Position numbers and translations under genes: made by a program. From Acinetobacter halotolerans (GTDB lineage: Bacteria > Pseudomonadota > Gammaproteobacteria > Pseudomonadales > Moraxellaceae), in contig NZ_SGIM01000013.1 in NCBI RefSeq assembly GCF_004208515.1, positions 20,829 to 84,828 on the forward strand: DNA of 64,000 bases, written 5' to 3'. The notes under the pieces were generated by a model. It was not told the DNA's origin, searched no databases, and saw only the letters and a list, made by a program, of their open reading frames with translations. The stretch's first letter is position 1. Every line of letters begins with the position of its first letter. Of this stretch, positions 8,829-17,775 are shown piece after piece.

Positions 8829-10313
8829 AGTTTGACTACCCCGATAAGACAGTGCTTCGGTGAGATGGGTACTGGAGATCATGTCGCTTTCAGCTAAATC
8901 AGCAATGGTGCGAGCAACACGTAATACCCGATGATAGGCTCGAGCGGAAAGATTGAGACGTTGTTGTGCCATTTCAATGATTCTTGCAGAGCTGTCATCT
9001 AAAAGCGCATATTGCTCTAATAACTTCGGAGAAAGCGCTTGATTTAAACACTGTTGTCGTTGAATCTGCTTTTGATACGCAGTGATGACGCGTTGGCGTA
9101 CAATTTCAGAGTTTTCAGTGGGTGTTCGATCTTGCAATTCTTGTGCTTGTAATGGTGGTACATCGATATGTAGATCAATACGGTCTAATAACGGCCCTGA
9201 AATACGATTCTGATAACGTTGGATACTTTCAGGTGAACATTGACAACGACTGTCTTGATTAAAGGCATAACCACAAGGGCAGGGGTTCATTGCCGCGATA
9301 AATTGAAAGTTGGCTGGGAAGGTCATTTGTCTTGCCGCACGTGAAATTACAATTTCTTTAGACTCAAGTGGCTGGCGTAATACTTCCAATACTTTACGAT
9401 CAAATTCGGGCAGTTCATCTAAAAATAATACGCCTAAATGCGCCAGTGTTATTTCACCGGGTTTTGGTTGTGAGCCACCACCGACCAATGCAATTGCGGA
9501 TGCCGTGTGGTGTGGTGCTCGAAATGGACGTTGTCCAAAATGATGTTGGGCATTTGCAACCGAATAGATGCTCGCAACTTCCAAATTTTCTTGAGCATTG
9601 AGTGGCGGCAAGATCGAGGGCAACCTTGATGCAAGTAGAGTTTTCCCAGTGCCGGGTGGACCTTTAAACAGTAAAGAATGTCCGCCTGCCGCAGCGATTT
9701 CGAGCGCCCGACGTGGGCGTAACTGACCTTTAACATCTGCCAGATCAAATTGATAGCCCGATAAAGCTGCATTCGCTTGTTTAGGTGCTGCTGTTATCTG
9801 TGAATTGCCCGAAAAGTGTGCACAAACTTCTTGTAAATGATTGGCTGCATACACATCAAAATTTGGAAGTTGATTGGCTTCATCTAGATTTGCAGTGGGA
9901 AGCAACAAGCGGTGTTGGCTCTGTTGGCAGGCCATTGCGATGGTCAATGCTCCTGAGATTGGACGCAAATGTCCATCCAGTGCTAGTTCTCCAATAAATT
10001 CAAAGCCTTCAGTGCAATTTTCAGGAAGTTGACCAGAAGCGATCAGAATTCCTAGAGCAATGGGTAAGTCCAAACGTGAACCATTTTTAGGAAGATCCGC
10101 AGGTGCAAGGTTAATGGTTAAGCGTTTGGTTGGAAACAAAAATCCACTGTTAATAATTGCAGAGCGAACCCGATCTTTACTTTCTCTCACTGCGGCTTCA
10201 GGCAAGCCGACAATGGTTAAAGAGGGTAGGCCAGAACTAATGTGGACTTCAACTTCGATTTGAGGGGCGTGTAGCCCCAATAAACCCCTTGTGTAAATTT
10301 TTGCGAAAGACAT
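8826..10313 (-). CDS. comM: YifB/ComM family Mg-chelatase-like AAA+ ATPase
   Basis: 495 residues from the start chosen at MSFAKIYTRGLLG, where the family normally begins; an upstream in-frame ATG at 10352 adds 13 unconserved residues. Domains in order: ChlI-like N-terminal domain (GLPSLTIVGLPEAAVRESKDR), AAA+ core with Walker A GPPGTGKT and Walker B LFLDELPEF, a four-cysteine insert (CPCGY...CQC), and a C-terminal ChlI domain (SARAYHRVLRVARTIADL). ComM is a helicase that drives branch migration of incoming DNA during natural transformation. It is intact here; in many clinical A. baumannii the AbaR resistance islands sit inside this gene. Confidence 0.93.
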   Translation of the reverse strand: MSFAKIYTRGLLGLHAPQIEVEVHISSGLPSLTIVGLPEAAVRESKDRVRSAIINSGFLFPTKRLTINLAPADLPKNGSRLDLPIALGILIASGQLPENCTEGFEFIGELALDGHLRPISGALTIAMACQQSQHRLLLPTANLDEANQLPNFDVYAANHLQEVCAHFSGNSQITAAPKQANAALSGYQFDLADVKGQLRPRRALEIAAAGGHSLLFKGPPGTGKTLLASRLPSILPPLNAQENLEVASIYSVANAQHHFGQRPFRAPHHTASAIALVGGGSQPKPGEITLAHLGVLFLDELPEFDRKVLEVLRQPLESKEIVISRAARQMTFPANFQFIAAMNPCPCGYAFNQDSRCQCSPESIQRYQNRISGPLLDRIDLHIDVPPLQAQELQDRTPTENSEIVRQRVITAYQKQIQRQQCLNQALSPKLLEQYALLDDSSARIIEMAQQRLNLSARAYHRVLRVARTIADLAESDMISSTHLTEALSYRGSQT

Positions 10314-10367
10314 TTTCTTGTTGTTCCATTGTGGTGCTTTATTTTTAGTCATTTTACGGTGCTATCT

Positions 10368-10382
10368 GCACCGTGTTGGTGC
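10368..10382. promoter_or_regulatory. Perfect NtrC-like palindrome between ubiK and comM
   Basis: GCACCGTGTTGGTGC matches GCACC-N5-GGTGC at all ten defined positions and is preceded by T as in the 17-bp NtrC site. It lies about 450 bases upstream of the sigma-54-like element before glnK, with ubiK in between. It could be an enhancer acting at a distance, or simply a hairpin after ubiK; no T-run follows on either strand. Confidence 0.4.
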
Positions 10383-10610
10383 TTATTTTTTGTTCTGTAC
10401 GATTTCTTCAAGTGATTTCATCTGTTGTTGTAGCTCAGTGAGGCGTTGGTTGGCTAGATTCAAGGCTGTTCTTTGACGGTCTAACTCTTGCTTCGAAACA
10501 AGGTCTAATTTTTCGATACTTTCATTGAGTAAAGCGCGTAAATTTTTTTCTAAGTCTTTTTTGGGTTGATCGACTTGCTGCAAAATAGCCTGTAAAAGAG
10601 TTTCAATCAT
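10383..10610 (-). CDS. ubiK: Ubiquinone biosynthesis accessory factor UbiK
   Basis: 75-residue BMFP/YqiC-type protein. The N-terminal half forms an amphipathic helix (MIETLLQAILQQVDQ...LRALLNESIEKL) and the C-terminal half a coiled coil (ELDRQRTALNLANQRLTELQQQMKSLEEI), the usual UbiK layout. In E. coli it binds UbiJ and membranes to organise the aerobic ubiquinone complex. It is read toward comM with a gap of about 70 bases to that gene's likely start, and the two may be cotranscribed. Confidence 0.85.
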   Translation of the reverse strand: MIETLLQAILQQVDQPKKDLEKNLRALLNESIEKLDLVSKQELDRQRTALNLANQRLTELQQQMKSLEEIVQNKK

Positions 10611-11224
<614 letters not shown>

Positions 11225-11292
11225 ATTGGCATAAAGTTTGCTGAGTTAGAAATTAAGAGACACAGCTCACAAAATGAGGTTGGGGGACACGA

Positions 11293-12687
11293 ATGAAAAA
11301 AATGCTTATGGCGCTCAGTCTATCTGGCGCACTCTTAGGTGGTTCAGCTGTTGTTTGGGCAGAAGAAGCTACATCCGTACCAGTTACTGAACAAGTCGCA
11401 ATAACTGAAACCGATACTGCAACGGTATCAACAACTGCTGCAGCAGAACTGCCAGCAGTGGCGGAAGTTGAGCCTGAAGCAGAAGCAACACTCGATACCG
11501 GTGATACAGCTTGGATTCTTGTTTCAACAGCATTGGTTCTGTTGATGACGATTCCTGGTTTGGCTCTATTCTACGGTGGTATGGTCCGCAAGAAAAACGT
11601 ACTCAGTACCATGGCACATAGTTTTGTTGCTGCAGCAGTGGTGAGTATTGCTTGGGTTGCGATCGGTTATAGTTTGGCTTTTGGTGAAGGAAATGCCTTT
11701 ATCGGTGGACTTGATAAGCTGATGCTATCAGGTATTGGTACTGATACCTTAAGTGGCTCGATTCCTGAAATTCTATTTGTCATATTCCAAATGACTTTTG
11801 CGATTATTACGGTTGCGATTATTAGTGGTTCTATCGCAGAGCGTATGAAATTCGGTGCTTTTGTTGCCTTTGTTGCGATTTGGGTTGTTGTCGTTTACGC
11901 ACCAATTACTCACTGGGTATGGGGCGGCGGCTGGTTAGGTAATGACGGTGCGCTAGACTTTGCTGGTGGTACAGTTGTTCATATTAACTCAGGTGTTGCA
12001 GGTTTGGTTGCAGCTTATATGCTCGGCAAACGTATGGGACTTGGTCGTGAATCAATGGCACCGCATAACCTTGCTTTAACTGTTGTTGGTGCAAGTTTAC
12101 TTTGGGTGGGCTGGTTCGGTTTCAACGGTGGTTCTGCGTTGGGTGCCAACGGTTCTGCATCGTATGCAATCATGGTTACCCAAGTTGCAGCGGCAGCAGC
12201 GGCATTGTCTTGGTTAGTGGTTGAGAAAGTTGTCCGTGGTAAAGCATCTGTTCTTGGTGGTGCATCGGGTGCGGTTGCTGGTTTAGTGGTGATTACGCCT
12301 GCGGCTGGTTTCGTAACTGTTGGTGGCGCATTAATCATGGGTCTCATCGGTGGCGTTGTATGTTTCTGGGGTATTACTGCACTTAAGCGTTTACTCAAAG
12401 CAGATGACTCTTTAGACGCATTTGGTTTACATGGTGTTGGTGGTATCGTTGGTGCGATCTTAACAGCAGTCTTTGCAAGTGAATTCATTATGGGTGATGA
12501 TGTACCTGCAAATATGATGACGCAGTTATGGGTACAAGTAGAAGGTGTACTTGCAACGATTGCTTATAGTGCTGTGATGACCTTCATTATCCTTAAAGTA
12601 ATTGATCTCGCGATTGGTATTCGTGTCAGCAATGATGACGAACGTATGGGTCTCGATCTGAGTCAACATGGCGAACGTGTTGAATAA
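11293..12687 (+). CDS. amtB: Ammonium transporter
   Basis: 464-residue precursor: a signal peptide (MKKMLMALSLSGALLGGSAVVWA), then an unusually long Glu/Thr/Val-rich linker up to about residue 72, then eleven predicted helices starting at WILVSTALVLLMTIPGLALFYGGMV. Key family residues are visible: FYGGMVRKKN, the twin-histidine pore (THWVWGGGWL and DAFGLHGVGG) and the DFAGGTVVHI signature. AmtB carries ammonium across the inner membrane and is blocked by GlnK when nitrogen is plentiful. It is the second gene of the glnK-amtB operon and ends in a strong terminator. Confidence 0.95.
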   Translation: MKKMLMALSLSGALLGGSAVVWAEEATSVPVTEQVAITETDTATVSTTAAAELPAVAEVEPEAEATLDTGDTAWILVSTALVLLMTIPGLALFYGGMVRKKNVLSTMAHSFVAAAVVSIAWVAIGYSLAFGEGNAFIGGLDKLMLSGIGTDTLSGSIPEILFVIFQMTFAIITVAIISGSIAERMKFGAFVAFVAIWVVVVYAPITHWVWGGGWLGNDGALDFAGGTVVHINSGVAGLVAAYMLGKRMGLGRESMAPHNLALTVVGASLLWVGWFGFNGGSALGANGSASYAIMVTQVAAAAAALSWLVVEKVVRGKASVLGGASGAVAGLVVITPAAGFVTVGGALIMGLIGGVVCFWGITALKRLLKADDSLDAFGLHGVGGIVGAILTAVFASEFIMGDDVPANMMTQLWVQVEGVLATIAYSAVMTFIILKVIDLAIGIRVSNDDERMGLDLSQHGERVE

Positions 12688-12717
12688 TCGGATGTAAAAC
12701 GCAATTCGATAAAACCA

Positions 12718-12752
12718 AACAGCCTTGTGCATCTGCACAAGGCTGTTTTTTT
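12718..12752 (+). terminator. Terminator after amtB
   Basis: Stem AACAGCCTTGTGCA/TGCACAAGGCTGTT with a TC loop followed by T7: one of the strongest hairpins in the window. Confidence 0.92.
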
Positions 12753-12829
12753 ATGTATGGTGATGGCTAGTTCAGCAAATGACGAAACTTTGCTACACTT
12801 AGACAAAGTGAGTAAATAATCGCACAACT

Positions 12830-13294
12830 ATGCATTGTCCATTTTGTAACGCTGCTGATAGTAAAGTCATCGACTCCCGTTTGGCTGCCGAAGGGTGCCA
12901 AATTCGCCGACGTCGTGAGTGTGCCATTTGTGGTGAACGCTTTACCACCTTTGAAAGTTATGAAGTGGTGATGCCACGCGTGATTAAATCCGATGGCAAA
13001 AGTGAACCGTTTGATGAGGCGAAATTACGCCGCTCACTCATGCATGCTTTGCAGAAGCGTCCTGTGACGCAAGAGCAAATCGAAACGGTGCTCAGTGATA
13101 TTCAGTTGCAGATTCGTCGTTTAGGCGAACGTGATGTCAAATCAAGAATGATTGGTGAAATCGTGATGCAGGCATTATTTGCATTGGATCATGTCGCTTA
13201 TGTTCGATTTGCCTCGGTTTATCAAGATTTCCAAGATGTAGAAGCCTTTCGTCATCAGATTGAGCAAATGCAACAACGTGAAAATGAAGCCTAA
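12830..13294 (+). CDS. nrdR: Transcriptional repressor NrdR
   Basis: 154 residues: an N-terminal four-cysteine zinc ribbon ([15 protein letters not shown]...[12 protein letters not shown]) followed by an ATP-cone domain ([20 protein letters not shown]). NrdR senses nucleotides and represses ribonucleotide reductase genes. The gene sits 12 bases ahead of ribD, the same nrdR-ribD order as in E. coli and Pseudomonas, and these are likely cotranscribed with the methyltransferase gene behind. Confidence 0.95.
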   Translation: MHCPFCNAADSKVIDSRLAAEGCQIRRRRECAICGERFTTFESYEVVMPRVIKSDGKSEPFDEAKLRRSLMHALQKRPVTQEQIETVLSDIQLQIRRLGERDVKSRMIGEIVMQALFALDHVAYVRFASVYQDFQDVEAFRHQIEQMQQRENEA

Positions 13295-13306
13295 GTTAGA
13301 GAAATC

Positions 13307-14407
13307 ATGTCTGAGCTAAACCAAGATCAAGCTTTTCAGGATCAGTATTGGATACAACGAGCAATTGATTTAGCTCGACTTGGACAATATTCCACCAAAC
13401 CAAATCCGAATGTCGGCTGTGTCATTGTAAAAAATGGTCAATTGATTGGAGAGGGCTATCATCCCAAAGCAGGACAACCCCATGCCGAGGTTTTCGCCTT
13501 AGCGCAAGCAGGTGAACAAGCCAAAGATGCAATCGCTTATGTGACTTTAGAACCTTGTGCACACTACGGTAGAACTCCGCCTTGCGCTGAAGCACTGGTC
13601 AAGGCACAAGTCAAAAAAGTTGTGGTGGCATGCTCTGATCCAAACCCACTGGTGGCAGGTAAAGGGGTGAAAATCCTACAAGATGCGGGCATTGAAGTTG
13701 AAACAGGGATCTGTACCGAAGTTGCGAAAACTTTAAATTTGGGTTTTCTAAAAGCAATGTCAACAGGTTTACCTTATGTCCGTTTGAAAATTGCCTCAAG
13801 TCTCGATGGGCGTACTGCAATGGCTTCGGGTGAGTCGAAGTGGATTACCGGAACAGCCGCACGACAGGATGTACAGCATTGGCGTGCGATTTCAGGCGCT
13901 GTGATTACTGGGATTCAAACGGTTTTGGCAGATGATTGTGAACTGAATGTTCGTGCATTAGCAGGCGTTGACCTTACAACGGTTGTTCAACCGAAACGAA
14001 TTGTGCTCGATCGACAAGGACAGTTACCTCTAAGCGCCAAGATGTTACAGAATCCTGAAACAGTGATGGTAATGACCCCATTTCGTCAAGAACTTGCTGA
14101 TTTAGGCGTGATACAATTGGCGCCGCAACCTTTAAATCAGTTATTGCAAACCTTATCTCAACAGTATCAAATTTATGATGTATTGGTTGAGGCAGGTGCG
14201 ACTTTATCGACTGCCTTTTTACAACAAGGTTTGGTTGATGAAATGATTAGTTATGTTGCACCAACTTTACTTGGTCAATCTGCTCGATCAATGTTCAATG
14301 CTGAATTGAGCGAAATGGCAGAGCAGCTTCGTTTTGAATTGGTCGATGTAACCCAACTTGGGCAAGATATTCGCCTAAGATTGCTCCCTACTCAAGAGAT
14401 GATATGA
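13307..14407 (+). CDS. ribD: Bifunctional riboflavin deaminase/reductase RibD
   Basis: 366 residues. The N-terminal cytidine-deaminase-like domain carries the zinc ligands HAEVFAL and PCAHYGRTPPC (residues about 60-95). The C-terminal reductase domain begins around residue 150 (YVRLKIASSLDGRTAM...SKWITG) and uses NADPH. Together they convert the pyrimidine formed by GTP cyclohydrolase II into ribitylamino-uracil phosphate. The last four bases overlap the next gene (ATGA), which suggests translational coupling. ribE follows 2.7 kb on, beyond the methyltransferase and glpF. Confidence 0.94.
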   Translation: MSELNQDQAFQDQYWIQRAIDLARLGQYSTKPNPNVGCVIVKNGQLIGEGYHPKAGQPHAEVFALAQAGEQAKDAIAYVTLEPCAHYGRTPPCAEALVKAQVKKVVVACSDPNPLVAGKGVKILQDAGIEVETGICTEVAKTLNLGFLKAMSTGLPYVRLKIASSLDGRTAMASGESKWITGTAARQDVQHWRAISGAVITGIQTVLADDCELNVRALAGVDLTTVVQPKRIVLDRQGQLPLSAKMLQNPETVMVMTPFRQELADLGVIQLAPQPLNQLLQTLSQQYQIYDVLVEAGATLSTAFLQQGLVDEMISYVAPTLLGQSARSMFNAELSEMAEQLRFELVDVTQLGQDIRLRLLPTQEMI

Positions 14408-15696
14408 ATCCTGAAGCATCGGTTTATCACAAACGTCGCCATGCGGCGCGTACCACTGACGAATATCTTTTTCATCAGCTCGTACCTTATCTGGGGAATA
14501 AGCGCCGACTCCTTCATCTGATTTTAGAAGCGCTTGAGATTACGGGAACACTGAATAGTAAAAAAAAGAATCCACCAATTTTTGCTGATTTCTTTGCGGG
14601 CAGTGGTGTGGTCTCTCGTTTGGCTCGCCAAAATGGTTATCGTGTGATTGCCAACGATTGGGAACCTTATAGCCATGCCTTAAATCACGCGATTTTGGCA
14701 TGTACCGACGCACCCGCATTTAAAGAATTAGGTGGCTATCAAAAAGCGATTGATATTTTAAATCGATTGCCTGAGGTAAAGGGTTGGGTGACACATAATT
14801 TGTGTCCTCGCAATGATGATGTCTATGATCCCGCACGTGATCGACTGTTCTTTAAGCGTCGTAACGGGATGAAGATTGATGCGATTCGTCAGCAAATTGC
14901 AACGTGGCAAGCGCAAGGTGCGATTAATGATGTAGAAATGAGTGCTTTACTTGCACCATTACTATATTCAGCCAGCTTTGTCAGTAACACCAGTGGCGTA
15001 TTTAAAAGTTTCCATCAAGGCTGGGGTGGTAAAACGCAGACGGCATTGGAACGGATTGAGTCTTTATTGTGGTTAACACCAAGCCGTTTTTGTGAAATTG
15101 GTGAGAGTAAACGACCTGCTGCAGAAATGTGGTGTGTCGATGCACAGCATTTAGCCAATCAAATGAGCGGCTTTGAAGTGGATGTAGCCTATCTTGATCC
15201 ACCGTATAATCAACATGCCTACAGCAGTAATTATCATGTTTTAAATGCCTTAACCTTGTGGGATCAGAACGACTTACCCTCACCTGATACTAAAGGTTTT
15301 AAAAGCGGTATTGATCGAGCATGGCGTAAAGAACGTCCGAGCTCGTATAACTCGTCTAAACATGCTCAAAATGCCTATGAAAAGTTATTGGAAACCATCA
15401 ATGCGCGTTATATTTTGACCAGTTATTCGACTGATGGAAATATTGAGCCTAAAGATTTATTGACCGCCAATTTAAAGCGCGGAAAAGTCACATTGCTGAC
15501 ACAAGACGTACCTCGCTATCGTGTTAGTAAGCAGCGACAATCTGAACGGGCAAGGGTGCTTGAATTTATTGTGATCACCGATACCCATGCAAAATCAGGT
15601 CCGCCATTGCGACAGTTACTGGGTCAGCTCTACCACTTTGCTGAATTGGGTGGTGTGGATACCTCCGGGAACAGCACTCAACTTGCACTTTGGTAA
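14404..15696 (+). CDS. D12-class adenine-specific DNA methyltransferase (orphan)
   Basis: 430 residues. Motif I is ADFFAGSGVVSR (near residue 62), followed by the target-recognition region, and motif IV is DPPYNQHAYSSNYH (near residue 265); the order FxGxG then DPPY is that of the D12/alpha class N6-adenine methyltransferases. LVPYLGNKRRLLHLI near the N-terminus is the usual GNK block. No restriction endonuclease is next to it, and it overlaps ribD by four bases, so it looks like a resident orphan enzyme in a housekeeping operon and not part of a mobile restriction system. Adenine methyltransferases of this type occur at this locus in other Acinetobacter; the recognition site cannot be read from the sequence. 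Confidence 0.88.
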   Translation: MNPEASVYHKRRHAARTTDEYLFHQLVPYLGNKRRLLHLILEALEITGTLNSKKKNPPIFADFFAGSGVVSRLARQNGYRVIANDWEPYSHALNHAILACTDAPAFKELGGYQKAIDILNRLPEVKGWVTHNLCPRNDDVYDPARDRLFFKRRNGMKIDAIRQQIATWQAQGAINDVEMSALLAPLLYSASFVSNTSGVFKSFHQGWGGKTQTALERIESLLWLTPSRFCEIGESKRPAAEMWCVDAQHLANQMSGFEVDVAYLDPPYNQHAYSSNYHVLNALTLWDQNDLPSPDTKGFKSGIDRAWRKERPSSYNSSKHAQNAYEKLLETINARYILTSYSTDGNIEPKDLLTANLKRGKVTLLTQDVPRYRVSKQRQSERARVLEFIVITDTHAKSGPPLRQLLGQLYHFAELGGVDTSGNSTQLALW

Positions 15697-15705
15697 GGCC
15701 AAACA

Positions 15706-15737
15706 AACACCACTTTATAAACAAAGTGGTGTTTTTG
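15706..15737 (+). terminator. Terminator after the methyltransferase gene
   Basis: Stem AACACCACTTT/AAAGTGGTGTT with an ATAAAC loop and a T5 tail. It closes the nrdR-ribD-methyltransferase unit. Confidence 0.88.
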
Positions 15738-16080
15738 CATGTAGATGTGCTGTGGTATCGGTAAATAAGATCAACTAAATCGTATTTTTAGATAAGTGAC
15801 TGTTTTTGTGATTATTATCTTATGTTTTTTGAGCTGTATTTTGACGGCGCAGAATTTTCATCAGAATTGCTTTATTTCGGTTTTTATTTGAAATAACGAT
15901 AAAATACATAGACCTATGAGAGAATGGCTTCAACTCTTAAACCCGATACATTGCATTTTAAAAATTAAATAAATTTTACTATTCGGTTAAAAAAACATTG
16001 ACCCAATATCAAAATAAATATAATTTTCCGAGCTCATTTAGGGTCTTATCGATGAGAAGCGATAGCCAAGAGAGGTTGTT
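15738..16080. other. AT-rich leader region before glpF
   Basis: About 340 bases with no supported gene. TTGACC at 15998-16003 and TATAAT at 16019-16024 are strong hexamers but only 15 bases apart; they are the best promoter candidate for glpF. AGAGAGG at 16071-16077 is close to the ATG and may be its ribosome site. Confidence 0.5.
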
Positions 16081-16917
16081 ATGAGTCGCTCGGAACCCAC
16101 TTTGTTGGGACAATGTATCGCTGAGTTTTTTGCCACTGCGGTTTTTTTATCATTTGGTATCGGTGTGGTTGCTGCGCTTAAGCTGACAGGTGCAGGGTTT
16201 GGTCAGTGGGAAATTAGTGTGGTCTGGGGTTTGGCAGTTGCATTAGCAGTCTATCTTTCAGCAGGCATTTCTGGTGCACATCTCAATCCAGCAGTCACCA
16301 TTGCATTGGCATTATTTGCGGGCTTTGATAAAAGGAAAGTGCCTTTCTATATCATTGCGCAAGTTGCAGGTGCTGCGGTTGGGGCATTACTGGTCTACGG
16401 ACTTTACAGTAATTTATTTATCGACTATGAACAAAGCCATAACATGGTCCGAGGTAGTGTTGAAAGTTTAGAATTGGCGGGAATTTTCTCGACTTATCCG
16501 CATCATTTACTTTCAATGGGGCAAGCGTTCTTGGTCGAGATGTTTATTACCATGCTGCTATTGTGGTTGATTATGGCAATAGGTGATGATCAAAATGGCT
16601 TGCCGCGCGGTGCTTTGGCGCCATTATTAGTAGGTTTATTGGTTGCAGTGATTGGAGCTTCTTTTGGTCCGTTAACAGGTTTTGCTATGAATCCTGCCCG
16701 TGACTTTGGCCCTAAAATCATTGCTTATTTCTCAGGTTGGGGACCTGTTGCCTTTACTGGCGGTCGTGATATTGCATACTTTATCGTTCCGATGACCGCG
16801 CCGATTGTTGGGGCTTGCTTAGGTGTACTTGGCTATAAATTATTCTTTAGCCATTTTTTAGTGAGTCATCAAGTCGAAGTGCCAAGCACTGCTGAAAAGC
16901 AAATCTCGGATATGTAG
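16081..16917 (+). CDS. glpF: Glycerol facilitator-type aquaporin
   Basis: 278-residue MIP channel with six helices and the two half-helix NPA motifs: HLNPAVTIALALF near residue 69 and MNPARDFGPK near residue 204. The aspartate after the second NPAR is the mark of glycerol-conducting aquaglyceroporins as opposed to water-only AqpZ. Length matches E. coli GlpF (281). No glpK lies beside it, so the physiological solute is not confirmed by context. It is transcribed alone between two terminators. Confidence 0.85.
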   Translation: MSRSEPTLLGQCIAEFFATAVFLSFGIGVVAALKLTGAGFGQWEISVVWGLAVALAVYLSAGISGAHLNPAVTIALALFAGFDKRKVPFYIIAQVAGAAVGALLVYGLYSNLFIDYEQSHNMVRGSVESLELAGIFSTYPHHLLSMGQAFLVEMFITMLLLWLIMAIGDDQNGLPRGALAPLLVGLLVAVIGASFGPLTGFAMNPARDFGPKIIAYFSGWGPVAFTGGRDIAYFIVPMTAPIVGACLGVLGYKLFFSHFLVSHQVEVPSTAEKQISDM

Positions 16918-16932
16918 TGGTGATCAAAATAA

Positions 16933-16962
16933 GAAAAGGGTGATCAGAGGATCACTCTTTTT
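16933..16962 (+). terminator. Terminator after glpF
   Basis: Stem GGGTGATC/GATCACTC (one G-T pair) with an AGAG loop and T5. Confidence 0.75.
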
Positions 16963-17069
16963 GATTTGGCGGCATTTGCGTCAGCGTTGCTTGTTATCTC
17001 AAGTTCTTTGCATTAAGGTATCTTGATTCGCTGAGACTCGTACTTGAATGAAGGTAGGTTAAAAGTCAC

Positions 17070-17729
17070 ATGTTTACAGGCATTATTGAAAGTTTAGGCA
17101 AAGTTGAAAGTCTACAAAGTGTAGGTGGTGATGTTCGTCTACGAATTCAAACTGATTTGGATATGTCGGATGTGCATTTAGGAGATTCTATTGCCACTAA
17201 CGGTATCTGTTTGACGGTGATCGAGTGGGGCGAAAATTGGTATGCAGCCGATGTTTCCCGTGAAAGCTTAAATCGTACCACCTTAGGTCAATGGAAAGTA
17301 GGACAAGCGGTCAACGTGGAAAAAGCCATGTTACCCACCACCCGCTTTGGTGGGCATATCGTCAGTGGGCATGTCGATGGCTTGGGTGAAATTACGGTCT
17401 TTCGTCAGGATGCGCGCTCATTGTATTTCGAAGTGACAGCACCAGTTGAGTTGGCCAAATATCTGGCAGAAAAAGGCTCGGTGACGGTAGATGGCATTAG
17501 TCTGACCATTAACCATTTACGTGGCAATATTCTTAGCTTGAATTTGATTCCACATACCGTTGAACGTACCAATATCGGTTCTTGGCAAGTCGGTACTAAA
17601 GTGAATTTGGAAGTGGACGTATTGGCGCGTTATATCGAGCGTTTATTGTTAGGAGATAAAGCTGCCGAGCAAAAACCTGAATCTAAACTCAGTATGTCTT
17701 TTCTAGCTGAAAATGGTTTTTTGAAATAA
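17070..17729 (+). CDS. ribE: Riboflavin synthase alpha subunit
   Basis: 219 residues, two tandem lumazine-binding domains. MFTGIIESLGKVE opens domain 1, and GHIVSGHVDGLGEI marks the second domain boundary. The enzyme dismutates two 6,7-dimethyl-8-ribityllumazines into riboflavin. It has its own upstream region and a strong terminator. No FMN riboswitch signature is visible ahead of it. Called ribC in some genomes. Confidence 0.94.
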   Translation: MFTGIIESLGKVESLQSVGGDVRLRIQTDLDMSDVHLGDSIATNGICLTVIEWGENWYAADVSRESLNRTTLGQWKVGQAVNVEKAMLPTTRFGGHIVSGHVDGLGEITVFRQDARSLYFEVTAPVELAKYLAEKGSVTVDGISLTINHLRGNILSLNLIPHTVERTNIGSWQVGTKVNLEVDVLARYIERLLLGDKAAEQKPESKLSMSFLAENGFLK

Positions 17730-17742
17730 GATTTTAAGCAAT

Positions 17743-17773
17743 AAAAAGCCCAGATTGACTGGGCTTTTTTTGT
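17743..17773. terminator. Bidirectional terminator between ribE and the coiled-coil gene
   Basis: Stem AAAAAGCCCAG/CTGGGCTTTTT with an ATTGA loop and T-rich tails on both strands. Confidence 0.9.
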
Positions 17774-17775
17774 TT

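Noticed and set aside
12015..12488. Long minus-strand open frame opposite amtB
   Set aside because: It lies fully inside amtB, has a Pro/Thr/Ala-rich translation typical of an antisense frame of a Gly/Val/Ala-rich membrane protein, and no ribosome site.
15916..15972. 18-codon frame in the glpF leader region (MREWLQLLNPIH...)
   Set aside because: No ribosome site, no tandem regulatory codons, and upstream of the best promoter.
16967..17069. FMN riboswitch ahead of ribE
   Set aside because: None of the conserved RFN-element blocks (AGGGGCAGGGTGAAATTCCC-like) is present.
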